From: Pseudomonas fluorescens | GTDB taxonomy: Bacteria > Pseudomonadota > Gammaproteobacteria > Pseudomonadales > Pseudomonadaceae | DNA length: 64,000 nt | NCBI RefSeq assembly: GCF_004683905.1 | Contig: NZ_CP038438.1 | Span: 1,984,001-2,048,000, forward strand | Direction of reading: 5' to 3' | Shown: positions 28,601-36,954 of the stretch, one piece after another | Position numbering within the stretch: the first letter of the stretch is position 1 | Layout: the number at the start of each line of letters is the position of its first letter | Notes under the pieces: generated by a model | Database searches by the model: none | The model's input: only the letters and a program-made list of their open reading frames with translations | What the model was told of the DNA's origin: nothing | Program-made: the position numbers and the translations under genes

Positions 28601-29365
28601 TTACAGGGCGTACACAGTTCCCATGGGGGAGCTGCCGGAGACTGCGATCCTTTGCTCTGCAATGGCAGCCACTGCGCCGATGACGAGTATGGCCGGGCTC
28701 TTGAGCTCAAACCGGCAGGCATCGTCACTCATGCTCATCAGATCAGTGCGGCACTCACGCTGTTCTGGCAGAGAGGCATTCTCGATCATCGCCACCGGCG
28801 TATCTGCCGCCATCCCGCCGGCCAATAGCTGATCGCGAATCTCGCCAAGCTTGGCCACCCCCATGTAAATCACCAGTGTCGTCCCACCTCGCGCCAACGC
28901 CTGCCAGTTCAATTGACTGTCGTCCTGGGTGTGCGCGGTCACCAGCGTCACCCCGCGCGCCACACCGCGCAACGTCAGCGGAATATCGCATTGCGTCGCG
29001 CCGGCGAGTCCGGCGGTAATACCGTTGACCAACTCGACCTCAATCCCACGTTCGCGTAACCACTGCGCCTCTTCGCCGCCACGACCGAAAATGCACGGGT
29101 CACCGCCCTTGAGCCGCACCACGCAGTTGCCTTGGCGCGCATAACGCAACATCAGCCGATGGATGAACGCCTGCGGTGTCGAGCGACAGCCGCCGCGTTT
29201 GCCCACGGCAATGATTCGCGCGGTGGGGCAATGCTCCAGCACCGCGGCATTGACCAGATCGTCAATCAACACCACCTGCGCTTCACGCAATGCGCGCACC
29301 GCTTTGAGCGTCAGCAGTTCGGGATCACCGGGACCTGCACCCACCAGCCAGACTTTTGCATTCAT
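28601..29365 (-). CDS. cobA: uroporphyrinogen-III C-methyltransferase
   Basis: 254 residues. SAM-dependent methylation of uroporphyrinogen III to precorrin-2, the entry to siroheme and cobalamin. VGAGPGDPELLTLKA at the N-terminus (about residues 6-20) and GGDPCIFGRGGEE (about 86-98) are the SUMT signatures. There is no CysG dehydrogenase/chelatase part. Being last in the nitrate operon makes sense because NirB needs siroheme. The start MNAKVWLVG lies 13 bases after the reductase stop. Confidence 0.95.
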   Translation of the reverse strand: MNAKVWLVGAGPGDPELLTLKAVRALREAQVVLIDDLVNAAVLEHCPTARIIAVGKRGGCRSTPQAFIHRLMLRYARQGNCVVRLKGGDPCIFGRGGEEAQWLRERGIEVELVNGITAGLAGATQCDIPLTLRGVARGVTLVTAHTQDDSQLNWQALARGGTTLVIYMGVAKLGEIRDQLLAGGMAADTPVAMIENASLPEQRECRTDLMSMSDDACRFELKSPAILVIGAVAAIAEQRIAVSGSSPMGTVYAL

Positions 29366-29378
29366 GGTGTTTTCCTTA

Positions 29379-32090
29379 TCAGCTGGATACCGGCTGCAGA
29401 TCGGCCGCCAGCAATCGTTTGATTTCCGGGACGCACGAACCGCATTGCGTGCCGCATCCCAGTTGTCGTTTGAGGCCTTGCAGATCGAGACCCTGGCGAA
29501 TCCCGGCACACACCGCGCTGTGGCTGACGTTTTGGCAGTTGCATAGGGTTTTTCCCGGATTGGCCTGCAAACCGGCACTGCCCGGCGGCGCACTCATCGG
29601 CGCCAGCAGCCAGCGTCGCAGTTGTTCATCGGCGCGGCCCTCCAGCCATAGCCCCTGCAGCCAATGCCGGGCCAGGGTTTCGCCGGCCAGGCGGATCGCG
29701 GTGATGCGGCCGTTTTCGATGCGTACCCGTTTGCCGATGGCGCGACGCGGGTCGTCGTAGGCCAGCACCGGCCCGTCGAGCAGCGCCAGACACTGATCGA
29801 TATCGCGCAGCAGTTGCGGCTCCGGCGCCGTGACGCTGGCAGCGCGTATCAGCAGCGCGGGCCGTTCACGTCCGGCAAGGCTGAGGCTGACGTAGGAAAA
29901 CGCCTCACACAGGGGTCGTAGTGTCTCGAAATGCCGTTGAACATCGCCCTCGATGAGTGCGAAGAGCTGCCATGGCAGATTCACCGGTTCCAGACGCACG
30001 CCGCTGTGCTTGAGTTCGGGCTGCTTCGACAGCGGGTCGAAGGCCGCCAGGGTCAGGCTGTTTACTCCGCCCTTGAGAAAGCGCTCGCCCCAGTGCATCG
30101 GCAAAAAGGCCTGGCCCGGACGTATGCCGTCATCGCTGCCGACAGCCACAATCACCGCACCGCGTCGACTCTTCAGATTGACCAGATCTCCCGGCTGCAA
30201 ACGATGACGGCGCATTTCGTCCGGATGCAGGCTCAACAGCGCTTCGCTGACATGCCCGAACAATTGCGCAGCGGTGCCGGTGCGGCTCATGCCGTGCCAT
30301 TGATCACGCAGACGGCCGGTGATCAGGGTCAGCGGAAACCGTGCATCGCGTTGTTCTTTGGCCGCGCGATAAGGATCGGCAACAAACTGCGCACGACCGT
30401 TGGCCGTGGGAAAAATCCCGTCGCCATACAAACGCGCGGTGCCTTGTCGGGCGCCGGTGGGGAAGGGCCACTGCTGTGGTCCCAGTTCATCGATCAATTG
30501 ATGGCTGATGCCCGACAGGTCCAGATCGCGTCCACGGGTCAGTTGTTTGTATTCGTCGAACAACTGCGCCGGATGCTCGAAAGCAAACAGGCTTGGTTGT
30601 TGCGGACGCAGACGTTGCTCCAGCCGTTGTGCGAAATCCACGGTGATCGCCCAGTCCGGCCGCGCTTCACCGGGTGGGAGAATGGCCTGGCGCACGTGGG
30701 AAATGCGCCGTTCGGAGTTGGTCACCGAGCCTTCCTTTTCGCCCCAACTGGCAGCGGGTAACAACAGGTCGGCGAAGGCGGCGGTTTCGGTGGTGCGGAA
30801 GGCTTCTTGCAACACCACGAACGGGCAGGCCTGCAGCGCCTCGCGAACCGCGTGTTGATCGGGCATGGACTGTGCGGGGTTGGTGCAGGCAATCCACAGC
30901 GCCTTGATCTGGCCGCTGCGCATCCGCTCGAACAGCTCGATGGCGCTCAGTCCAATGTTTTCAGGCAGTTGATCGACGCCCCAATAGGCTGCCACTTCGG
31001 CGCGGTGTTCGGGGTTGGCTGCCTCCCGGTGACCGGGCAGCAAATTGGACAGGCTGCCGGTTTCCCGCCCGCCCATGGCATTTGGCTGACCGGTCAGCGA
31101 GAAAGGTCCTGCGCCTGGCCGGCCGATCTGCCCGGTGGCCAGGTGCAGATTGATCAGCGCGCTGTTTTTCGCGCTGCCAGCGGTGGACTGATTCAGGCCC
31201 ATGCACCAAAGCGACAGGAAACTTGGCGCCGTGCCCACCCATTCCGCGCACTGCTGCAATTGCTCGACACTGATCCCGCACAGTTGCGCGACCATTTGCG
31301 GGGTGTAATCGCGCACCCGATTTTTCAGTTCAGGCAAACCGTCGGTGTGCGCCTTGATGAAGTCGCGGTCGATCCAGTCTTCCCACAGCAGCAGATGCAA
31401 AATCCCATGGAACAGAGCGACATCGGTGCCGGGCAAAATCGCCAGATGCAGGTCCGCCAACTCACAGGTGTCGGTGCGTCGGGGATCGATGACGATGACC
31501 TTCATCTGCGGTCGGCGCGATTTTGCCTCTTCAAGGCGTCGGAAAAGAACCGGGTGGGCGTAGGCCATGTTACTGCCGGCGATCATCACGCAATCGCTGA
31601 GCTCCAGATCTTCATAGCTGCACGGCGGCGCATCGGCGCCGAGGCTGCGCTTGTAACCGACCACCGCTGACGACATGCACAGTCGGGAATTGCTGTCGAT
31701 GTTGTTGGTCCCGACCAGTGCTCGCGCCAATTTGTTGAAGGCGTAGTAGTCCTCGGTCAGCAACTGCCCGGAGATGTAAAACGCCACGCTGTCCGGGCCG
31801 TGTTCGGCGATGGTCTCGGCAAAGACCTGGGTCGCGTGATCCAGCGCCGTATTCCAGTCGCAACGGCTGCGGGCCAGGCCTTTGCCCAGACGCAGCTCCG
31901 GGTACAGCGCCCGGGCGGCCAGATCGCCGGTCAGGTGCAGGGTCGAGCCTTTGCTGCACAATTTGCCGAAGTTGGCCGGATGCGCCGGATCGCCGCTGAC
32001 GCCGAGAATGCGCTCGCCGTCATGCTCGATCAGCACGCCGCAGCCGACGCCGCAGTAGCAGCAGGTCGAGGCGGTCGTCTGGCGGTTCAT
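29379..32090 (-). CDS. nasC: assimilatory nitrate reductase, catalytic subunit
   Basis: 903 residues, cytoplasmic. The N-terminal CCYCGVGCGV (about 10-19), with a further Cys in KLCSKG, binds a [4Fe-4S] cluster; a molybdopterin dinucleotide-binding body follows; the last 70 residues (CNCQNV...CGTQCGSC) form a BFD-like [2Fe-2S] domain. It reduces nitrate to nitrite, which NirBD takes to ammonium. One-base overlap with nirD indicates translational coupling. Some pseudomonad annotations call this gene nasA; I keep nasA for the transporter. Confidence 0.94.
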   Translation of the reverse strand: MNRQTTASTCCYCGVGCGVLIEHDGERILGVSGDPAHPANFGKLCSKGSTLHLTGDLAARALYPELRLGKGLARSRCDWNTALDHATQVFAETIAEHGPDSVAFYISGQLLTEDYYAFNKLARALVGTNNIDSNSRLCMSSAVVGYKRSLGADAPPCSYEDLELSDCVMIAGSNMAYAHPVLFRRLEEAKSRRPQMKVIVIDPRRTDTCELADLHLAILPGTDVALFHGILHLLLWEDWIDRDFIKAHTDGLPELKNRVRDYTPQMVAQLCGISVEQLQQCAEWVGTAPSFLSLWCMGLNQSTAGSAKNSALINLHLATGQIGRPGAGPFSLTGQPNAMGGRETGSLSNLLPGHREAANPEHRAEVAAYWGVDQLPENIGLSAIELFERMRSGQIKALWIACTNPAQSMPDQHAVREALQACPFVVLQEAFRTTETAAFADLLLPAASWGEKEGSVTNSERRISHVRQAILPPGEARPDWAITVDFAQRLEQRLRPQQPSLFAFEHPAQLFDEYKQLTRGRDLDLSGISHQLIDELGPQQWPFPTGARQGTARLYGDGIFPTANGRAQFVADPYRAAKEQRDARFPLTLITGRLRDQWHGMSRTGTAAQLFGHVSEALLSLHPDEMRRHRLQPGDLVNLKSRRGAVIVAVGSDDGIRPGQAFLPMHWGERFLKGGVNSLTLAAFDPLSKQPELKHSGVRLEPVNLPWQLFALIEGDVQRHFETLRPLCEAFSYVSLSLAGRERPALLIRAASVTAPEPQLLRDIDQCLALLDGPVLAYDDPRRAIGKRVRIENGRITAIRLAGETLARHWLQGLWLEGRADEQLRRWLLAPMSAPPGSAGLQANPGKTLCNCQNVSHSAVCAGIRQGLDLQGLKRQLGCGTQCGSCVPEIKRLLAADLQPVSS

Positions 32091-32407
32091 CAGACCGCAT
32101 CCCGCAGTGCCAACTGCACGCGGCCGTTTTCGACCCGGGCCGGATGATGGTGCGCGCAGCCGATGTCCGGCGCCTGAGCCTCGCCGGTTTGCAGGTCGAT
32201 CTGCCAGTTGTGCAGCGGGCAGGCCACGCGTTTACCGTAGATCAAACCTTGTGACAGCGGCCCGCCCTTGTGCGGGCAGCGATCGTCGAGGGCGAAAACT
32301 TCGTCGTCGCTTGTACGAAAAATCGCGATGTCACCTTTCGGCCCGGCAATGATCCGCGAACCGAGGGCATTGATCTCTTCCAGGGCACAGATATCGAGCC
32401 AGTTCAT
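32090..32407 (-). CDS. nirD: nitrite reductase small subunit NirD, Rieske-like
   Basis: 105 residues. Rieske-fold partner of NirB. Both ligand pairs of a true Rieske [2Fe-2S] centre are present: CPH (about 46-48) and CPLH (about 65-68). E. coli NirD lacks them, so here the subunit may carry a cluster. Start MNWLDICALEE. It overlaps nirB by four bases and the nitrate reductase by one, so the three are made together. Confidence 0.93.
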   Translation of the reverse strand: MNWLDICALEEINALGSRIIAGPKGDIAIFRTSDDEVFALDDRCPHKGGPLSQGLIYGKRVACPLHNWQIDLQTGEAQAPDIGCAHHHPARVENGRVQLALRDAV

Positions 32408-34857
32408 GCCGGCACCTCCAGGTTTTTCACGGGGATCACCTCGAATTCTTTCTTCAGTTGCGGCTGCGCCAGACGCTCTTTCCACGGGTCCTGTTCGAAC
32501 GACAGGGAGAACTGCAGACGCTCGTTCAGGGCCTTGCGCCGCTCCGGGTCTTCAAGCACGGCTTGCTTGATGTGCTCCATGCCGACCCGTTGCAGGTAGT
32601 GCACGGTGCGTTCGAGGTAGAACGCTTCTTCGCGATACAGCTGCAGGAACGCACCGTTGTACTCGCGGACTTCCTCGGCGGTTTTCAGCTTGACGAAGAA
32701 CTCGGCGACTTCGGTCTTGATCCCGCCGTTGCCGCCGATGTACATCTCCCAGCCGGAGTCGACACCGATGATTCCTACGTCCTTGATCCCCGCTTCCGAG
32801 CAGTTGCGTGGGCATCCGGAGACAGCGAGTTTCACTTTGTGCGGCGACCACATGTTGAACAGGTCGTGCTCAAGCTCGATACCCAACTGCGTCGAGTTCT
32901 GCGTGCCAAAGCGGCAGAACTCGCTGCCGACGCAGGTTTTCACGGTGCGGATGGATTTGCCGTAGGCGTGGCCGGAGGGCATGTCGAGGTCTTTCCAGAC
33001 GCCCGGCAAGTCCTGCTTCTTGATCCCCAGCAGGTCGATGCGCTGACCGCCGGTGACCTTGACCATCGGTACGTTGTATTTGTCGGCCACGTCGGCGATG
33101 CGGCGCAGTTCCGAAGGGTTGGTCACGCCGCCCCACATCCGTGGCACCACCGAATAGGTGCCGTCCTTCTGAATGTTGGCGTGGGCGCGTTCGTTGATCA
33201 GGCGCGATTGCGGATCGTCCCTGGCTTCGCCGGGCCAGGTGGAAATCAGGTAATAGTTCAGCGCCGGCCGGCAGGTGGCACAGCCATTCGGGGTGCGCCA
33301 GTTGAGGTAGCTCATGGTGTCGGCGATGGTCAGCAGATGCTGTTCGCGGATCGCCTGGCGGATCTGCCCGTGGTTGAGGTCGCTGCAACCGCAGATGGCT
33401 TTTTCGCTTTTCGGTTTGACGTCCGCCGCGCCGCCGACGGTGTTGATCAGGATCTGCTCGACCAGCCCGGCGCAGGAGCCGCAGGAACTGGCAGCCTTGG
33501 TGTGCTTCTTCACGTCATCGACGCTGAACAGGCCGTGTTCCTGAATCGCCTTGACGATGGTGCCTTTGCACACGCCGTTGCAGCCGCAGACTTCGGCAGT
33601 GTCGGCCATGCTCATGGCTTTGTCCTGGCCCTGATGTCCTACGTCGCCGATAGAATTTTCACCAAACATCAGGTGATCGCGGATCTCGCCGATGGCGTGA
33701 TTCTCACGAATCTGTCGGAAATACCAACCGCCATCTGCCGTATCGCCGTACAGACAGGCGCCGACCAGCACGTCATCCTTGATCACCAGTTTTTTGTACA
33801 CGCCGCCGATCGGGTCGGAGAGGGTGATGGTTTCGGTGCCTTCGCCGCCCATGAAATCACCGGCGGAAAACAGGTCGATGCCGGTGACTTTCAATTTGGT
33901 CGAGGTCACCGAGCCCTGATAGCGGGCGAAACCCAGTTGTGCGAGGTGATTGGCGCAGACCTTGGCCTGTTCGAACAGCGGCGCCACCAGGCCATAGGCG
34001 ATGCCACGATGGCTGGCGCATTCGCCGATGGCATAGATGCGCGGATCGTAGGTCTGCAGGGTGTCGTTGACCAGAATCCCGCGGTTGCAGGGGATGCCGG
34101 CGCGTTCCGCCAGTTCGGTATTGGGGCGGATGCCGGCGGCCATCACCACCAGATCGGCGGGGATGATCTCGCCGTTCTTGAACTGTACCGAGCCGACCCG
34201 GCCGTTGCCTGCGTCGTGCAGGGCTTGGGTCTGCTCGCACAGACGAAAGTGCAAGCCACGGGCTTCGAGCGCCGTTTGCAGCAGTTGGCCGCTGGTCTTG
34301 TCCAGCTGTCGCTCCAGCAGCCATTCGCCGATGTGCACCACGGTGACGTGCATGCCGCGCAGCATCAGGCCGTTGGCGGCTTCGAGGCCGAGCAGGCCGC
34401 CGCCGATGACCACCGCGTGCTTGTGGGTTTTGGCGGTGTCGATCATCGCCTGGGTGTCGGCGATGTCGCGGTAGCCGATCACACCCTGCAAGTCATTGCC
34501 CGGAATCGGCAGGATGAACGGCGTCGAGCCGGTGGCGATCAGCAGGCGATCATACTCAGCCTCGGTGCCGTCCTCGGCGATCACCCGGCGTTTGACCCGG
34601 TCGATCTGCACCACCTTGCGGTTGAGCAGCAACTTGATGTGGTTTTCCAGGTACCAGTCGAGGTCGTTGAGCACGATCTCTTCGAAGGTCTGTTCACCGG
34701 CCAGCACCGGCGACAGCAGGATGCGGTTGTAGTTGGTGTGCGGTTCGGCGCCGAAGACCGTGATGTCGTACAGCTCGTTGCTCAGCTTGAGCAGTTCTTC
34801 CAGGGTGCGAACCCCGGCCATGCCATTGCCGATCATCACCAGTTTGAGTTTTTTCAT
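32404..34857 (-). CDS. nirB: NAD(P)H nitrite reductase large subunit
   Basis: 817 residues, start MKKLKLVMIGNGMAG (FAD-binding GxGxxG). FAD/NAD(P) domain to about 400, BFD-like [2Fe-2S] domains (CGCNGVCKG; CGSCAG; CGCSDLNHG; CATCRP), then siroheme/[4Fe-4S] domain with TCVGSEFCRFGTQ and SGCPRNCSEAG supplying the four cluster cysteines. It reduces nitrite to ammonium in six electron steps. It is first in the nirB-nirD-nasC-cobA operon, downstream of a leader with antiterminator-type hairpins. Confidence 0.96.
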   Translation of the reverse strand: MKKLKLVMIGNGMAGVRTLEELLKLSNELYDITVFGAEPHTNYNRILLSPVLAGEQTFEEIVLNDLDWYLENHIKLLLNRKVVQIDRVKRRVIAEDGTEAEYDRLLIATGSTPFILPIPGNDLQGVIGYRDIADTQAMIDTAKTHKHAVVIGGGLLGLEAANGLMLRGMHVTVVHIGEWLLERQLDKTSGQLLQTALEARGLHFRLCEQTQALHDAGNGRVGSVQFKNGEIIPADLVVMAAGIRPNTELAERAGIPCNRGILVNDTLQTYDPRIYAIGECASHRGIAYGLVAPLFEQAKVCANHLAQLGFARYQGSVTSTKLKVTGIDLFSAGDFMGGEGTETITLSDPIGGVYKKLVIKDDVLVGACLYGDTADGGWYFRQIRENHAIGEIRDHLMFGENSIGDVGHQGQDKAMSMADTAEVCGCNGVCKGTIVKAIQEHGLFSVDDVKKHTKAASSCGSCAGLVEQILINTVGGAADVKPKSEKAICGCSDLNHGQIRQAIREQHLLTIADTMSYLNWRTPNGCATCRPALNYYLISTWPGEARDDPQSRLINERAHANIQKDGTYSVVPRMWGGVTNPSELRRIADVADKYNVPMVKVTGGQRIDLLGIKKQDLPGVWKDLDMPSGHAYGKSIRTVKTCVGSEFCRFGTQNSTQLGIELEHDLFNMWSPHKVKLAVSGCPRNCSEAGIKDVGIIGVDSGWEMYIGGNGGIKTEVAEFFVKLKTAEEVREYNGAFLQLYREEAFYLERTVHYLQRVGMEHIKQAVLEDPERRKALNERLQFSLSFEQDPWKERLAQPQLKKEFEVIPVKNLEVPA

Positions 34858-34928
34858 CAGGTTCTCCGGGGAGCGGTGGCTGGCCTCTTGTGGGCAGTCA
34901 GGCCGTGCTCGACAAATGTTGCGCAAAC

Positions 34929-34969
34929 AAAAAAAGGCGTCCCGCTAGTTGCCTAGCGAGGACGCCTTT
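34929..34969 (-). terminator. leader terminator upstream of nirB
   Basis: Ten-base outer stem AAAGGCGTCC/GGACGCCTTT plus an inner CGCTAG/CTAGCG stem, then seven U residues on the minus strand. It lies 72 bases before the nirB start, inside the 5' UTR, so it must be overcome for expression: the classic layout of attenuation. Confidence 0.88.
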
Positions 34970-34976
34970 GTCCTGG

Positions 34977-35023
34977 TCCCGTTCTCTCGGGAAGCCCGGC
35001 CTTCGTCGTTGAAGGCTGGGCTT
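34977..35023 (-). ncRNA. ANTAR (NasT)-type two-hairpin leader of nirB
   Basis: On the minus strand the first hairpin GCCTTC[AACGAC]GAAGGC (34999-35016, extended by AAGCCC/GGGCTT to 34992-35023) and the second TCCCG[AGAGAA]CGGGA (34977-34992) both have six-base loops with A at position 1 and G at position 4. That pair of loops just before a terminator is the known recognition pattern of ANTAR antiterminators such as NasR and NasT. The nasT gene is 3.7 kb upstream. Confidence 0.85.
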
Positions 35024-35043
35024 TATGTATGGTGAAACGGGTA

Positions 35044-35061
35044 ATGCAGTGGTTGTGCCAA
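35044..35061 (-). promoter_or_regulatory. sigma-54 promoter of nirB operon
   Basis: Minus strand TTGGCAC-N5-CTGCA matches the -24/-12 consensus with one mismatch and exact GG-GC spacing. The start site would be near 35033, ten bases before the first leader hairpin. It implies nitrogen control through NtrC. Confidence 0.8.
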
Positions 35062-35186
35062 GTGTGGGGGTGGCGGGTTTATTGCGTTTAGTCAGCGTTT
35101 ATCAAGGTTTTTTGCACCTTATCGAAGCGGGCTGCCCATTCGTGGAGCGTTCAAACAGAAGGATTTGTAGTGATTGGACGGACGCC

Positions 35187-35261
35187 TTCGCGAGCAAGCC
35201 CGCTCCCACAGTGGAACCGAGTCGTTCACAAATCCCCTGTGGGAGCGGGCTTGCTCGCGAA
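35187..35261. repeat. REP pair between nirB leader and kinase gene
   Basis: GTGGGAGCGGGC-type pair arranged the other way round from most in this window: the TTCGCGAG... arm comes first and the TGTGGGAG... arm second, with a short 27-base spacer. It lies downstream of the kinase stop on the minus strand. Confidence 0.88.
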
Positions 35262-35276
35262 GGGCGCGACGCGGTA

Positions 35277-36947
35277 TCAGCGGTGAAACAACACCACCAG
35301 CAGCACCAGATTCCCCAGCAAAGCCAGCAATGCTACCGTCCGCCAGACCGTCAACGGCTCACGCTCCAGCAAAGGCCTGGGTCGCACACTCAAACTGCGC
35401 CGCTCGCCTTTTTCCAGCACCAGCAACCATTCCTCAGCCGTTTCAAAGCGCTGTTGCGGATCCGCCGCCACGCCACGCTCCAGACTCTGCGCAATCCATT
35501 CCGGCACGTCCGGGCGGTAGCGACCGGCACTCACCGGTAGGCCAAATCGCGGCCGCTGGAAAGCTTCGACCTCGCCATAGGGGAAATGCCCGGTCAGCAG
35601 GAAAAACAGGGTCACGCCCACCGCGTACAGATCCTGTTGCGCACTCGGTGGCTCGCCGCGAAAGGCTTCCGGGGCGATGAAGCTGGGCGTTCCCGGCAGC
35701 GTTGACGGTGCGTCAGCGGACAGACCGGGGCAGTACGCCAGACCAAAATCCAGCAGGCGCAACTCTCCATCGTCACCCAGATGCAGGTTTTCCGGCTTGA
35801 TGTCGCGGTGCAGAATCTGCCGCCGATGCAGCAGGCCTACCGCCCGCAGCAAGCGCTCGGCAATGTCCTGCCACTGCGCCAACGGCAACGGGTTGTTGTT
35901 TTGAAACAGCTGCGCCAAGGTCATCCCGGAATATTCGCGCATCACGTAGTACAAATGCTGACGCTGAGTGCCGGCATGGATTTCAGGAAAATGCCGCCCG
36001 GCGACACGCTTGAGGAACCATTCTTCCGACAGCAAGGCTTGCCCGGCCTGGGGATCATCGGCCAGCCGCGCCGGCAGGGTTTTCAACAACCAGCCCCGAG
36101 CTTGGCCATCCAGCACTCGATATAGTAGCGATTGCTGGCTCTGAGCGACAACGCCCTGCACCTGCCAGCCTTCGAACATCTGCCCGGTTTTCAGCGCTGG
36201 CGGTAGCGGCCATTGCTGTAAGTGAATCAGCGCATCGCCGATGTTCGCTTCGCCGAGCGCATCGACCCGTACCAGCAGCGCACTGGCATTATCCTGACTG
36301 CCGGCCAGATGCGCAGCGTTGACCAACGTGTGTGCGGCGCTATCGAGATCCGGCTGATCGCGCAGAATCGCCGCGATTGCGGTATCGCCCAGAGACGACC
36401 ACACGCCATCGCTGAGCAGCACGAAACATTCGCCCTCGCGTAATTCACCGTCGAGAAAATCCAGCACCAGATGCTGATCCAGCCCCAGCGCGCGTTTGAG
36501 CACGTGCTGCATCCCCGGCTGCTCCCAGACATGATCCTGCGAAATCCGCTGCAAAGCGTCAGCCTGCCAGCGATAGACCCGGCAATCGCCGACGTGGGCC
36601 AGGGTGAAACGCCGACCGCGCAGAACCAGCGCGCTGACCGTGGTCAGCAACGGTTGCCCGCCGCCATTGGCCTGTAACCAGCGATTTTGCGCGAGCAGCA
36701 GGCGATCCAGCGCCTGCGCCACGCTCCAGGTTTGCGGCGTGGCGTAGTAGTCCAGCGCCAGTGCCTGCAGGGTCGAGCGTGCGGCCAAGCCGCCGTCGGC
36801 GCATTGGCTGACACCGTCGGCAATGGCGACCAGATAGCCTTTGCTGGCGGCCAGCGCCGGGGCGGGCGTCACCAGGCGCATTGCGTCCTGATTTTCCGCG
36901 CGCGGGCCGGTGGCGCTGGCCTGGGCAAAGCTCAGTTGCAGGGGCAT
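35277..36947 (-). CDS. PP2C phosphatase fused to Ser/Thr protein kinase, tail-anchored
   Basis: 556 residues. The N-terminal PP2C phosphatase domain has ENQDAM, AIADGVSQCADGG, LAHVGDCRVY and GSQDNASA. The kinase domain (about 260-520) has HRDIKPENLHLGDDGE and LLDFGLA. A C-terminal hydrophobic helix (about 535-553) would anchor it in the inner membrane. It starts eight bases after the nitrate transporter gene and is co-transcribed with it. The kinase and phosphatase on one chain suggest an opposing pair acting on the same target, possibly the transporter; that is inference from position. Confidence 0.88.
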   Translation of the reverse strand: MPLQLSFAQASATGPRAENQDAMRLVTPAPALAASKGYLVAIADGVSQCADGGLAARSTLQALALDYYATPQTWSVAQALDRLLLAQNRWLQANGGGQPLLTTVSALVLRGRRFTLAHVGDCRVYRWQADALQRISQDHVWEQPGMQHVLKRALGLDQHLVLDFLDGELREGECFVLLSDGVWSSLGDTAIAAILRDQPDLDSAAHTLVNAAHLAGSQDNASALLVRVDALGEANIGDALIHLQQWPLPPALKTGQMFEGWQVQGVVAQSQQSLLYRVLDGQARGWLLKTLPARLADDPQAGQALLSEEWFLKRVAGRHFPEIHAGTQRQHLYYVMREYSGMTLAQLFQNNNPLPLAQWQDIAERLLRAVGLLHRRQILHRDIKPENLHLGDDGELRLLDFGLAYCPGLSADAPSTLPGTPSFIAPEAFRGEPPSAQQDLYAVGVTLFFLLTGHFPYGEVEAFQRPRFGLPVSAGRYRPDVPEWIAQSLERGVAADPQQRFETAEEWLLVLEKGERRSLSVRPRPLLEREPLTVWRTVALLALLGNLVLLVVLFHR

Positions 36948-36954
36948 GGAGGCT

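Noticed and set aside
32458..34956. 832-codon open frame on the plus strand
   Set aside because: Antisense to nirB; repetitive His/Asp/Gln/Val composition typical of shadow frames.
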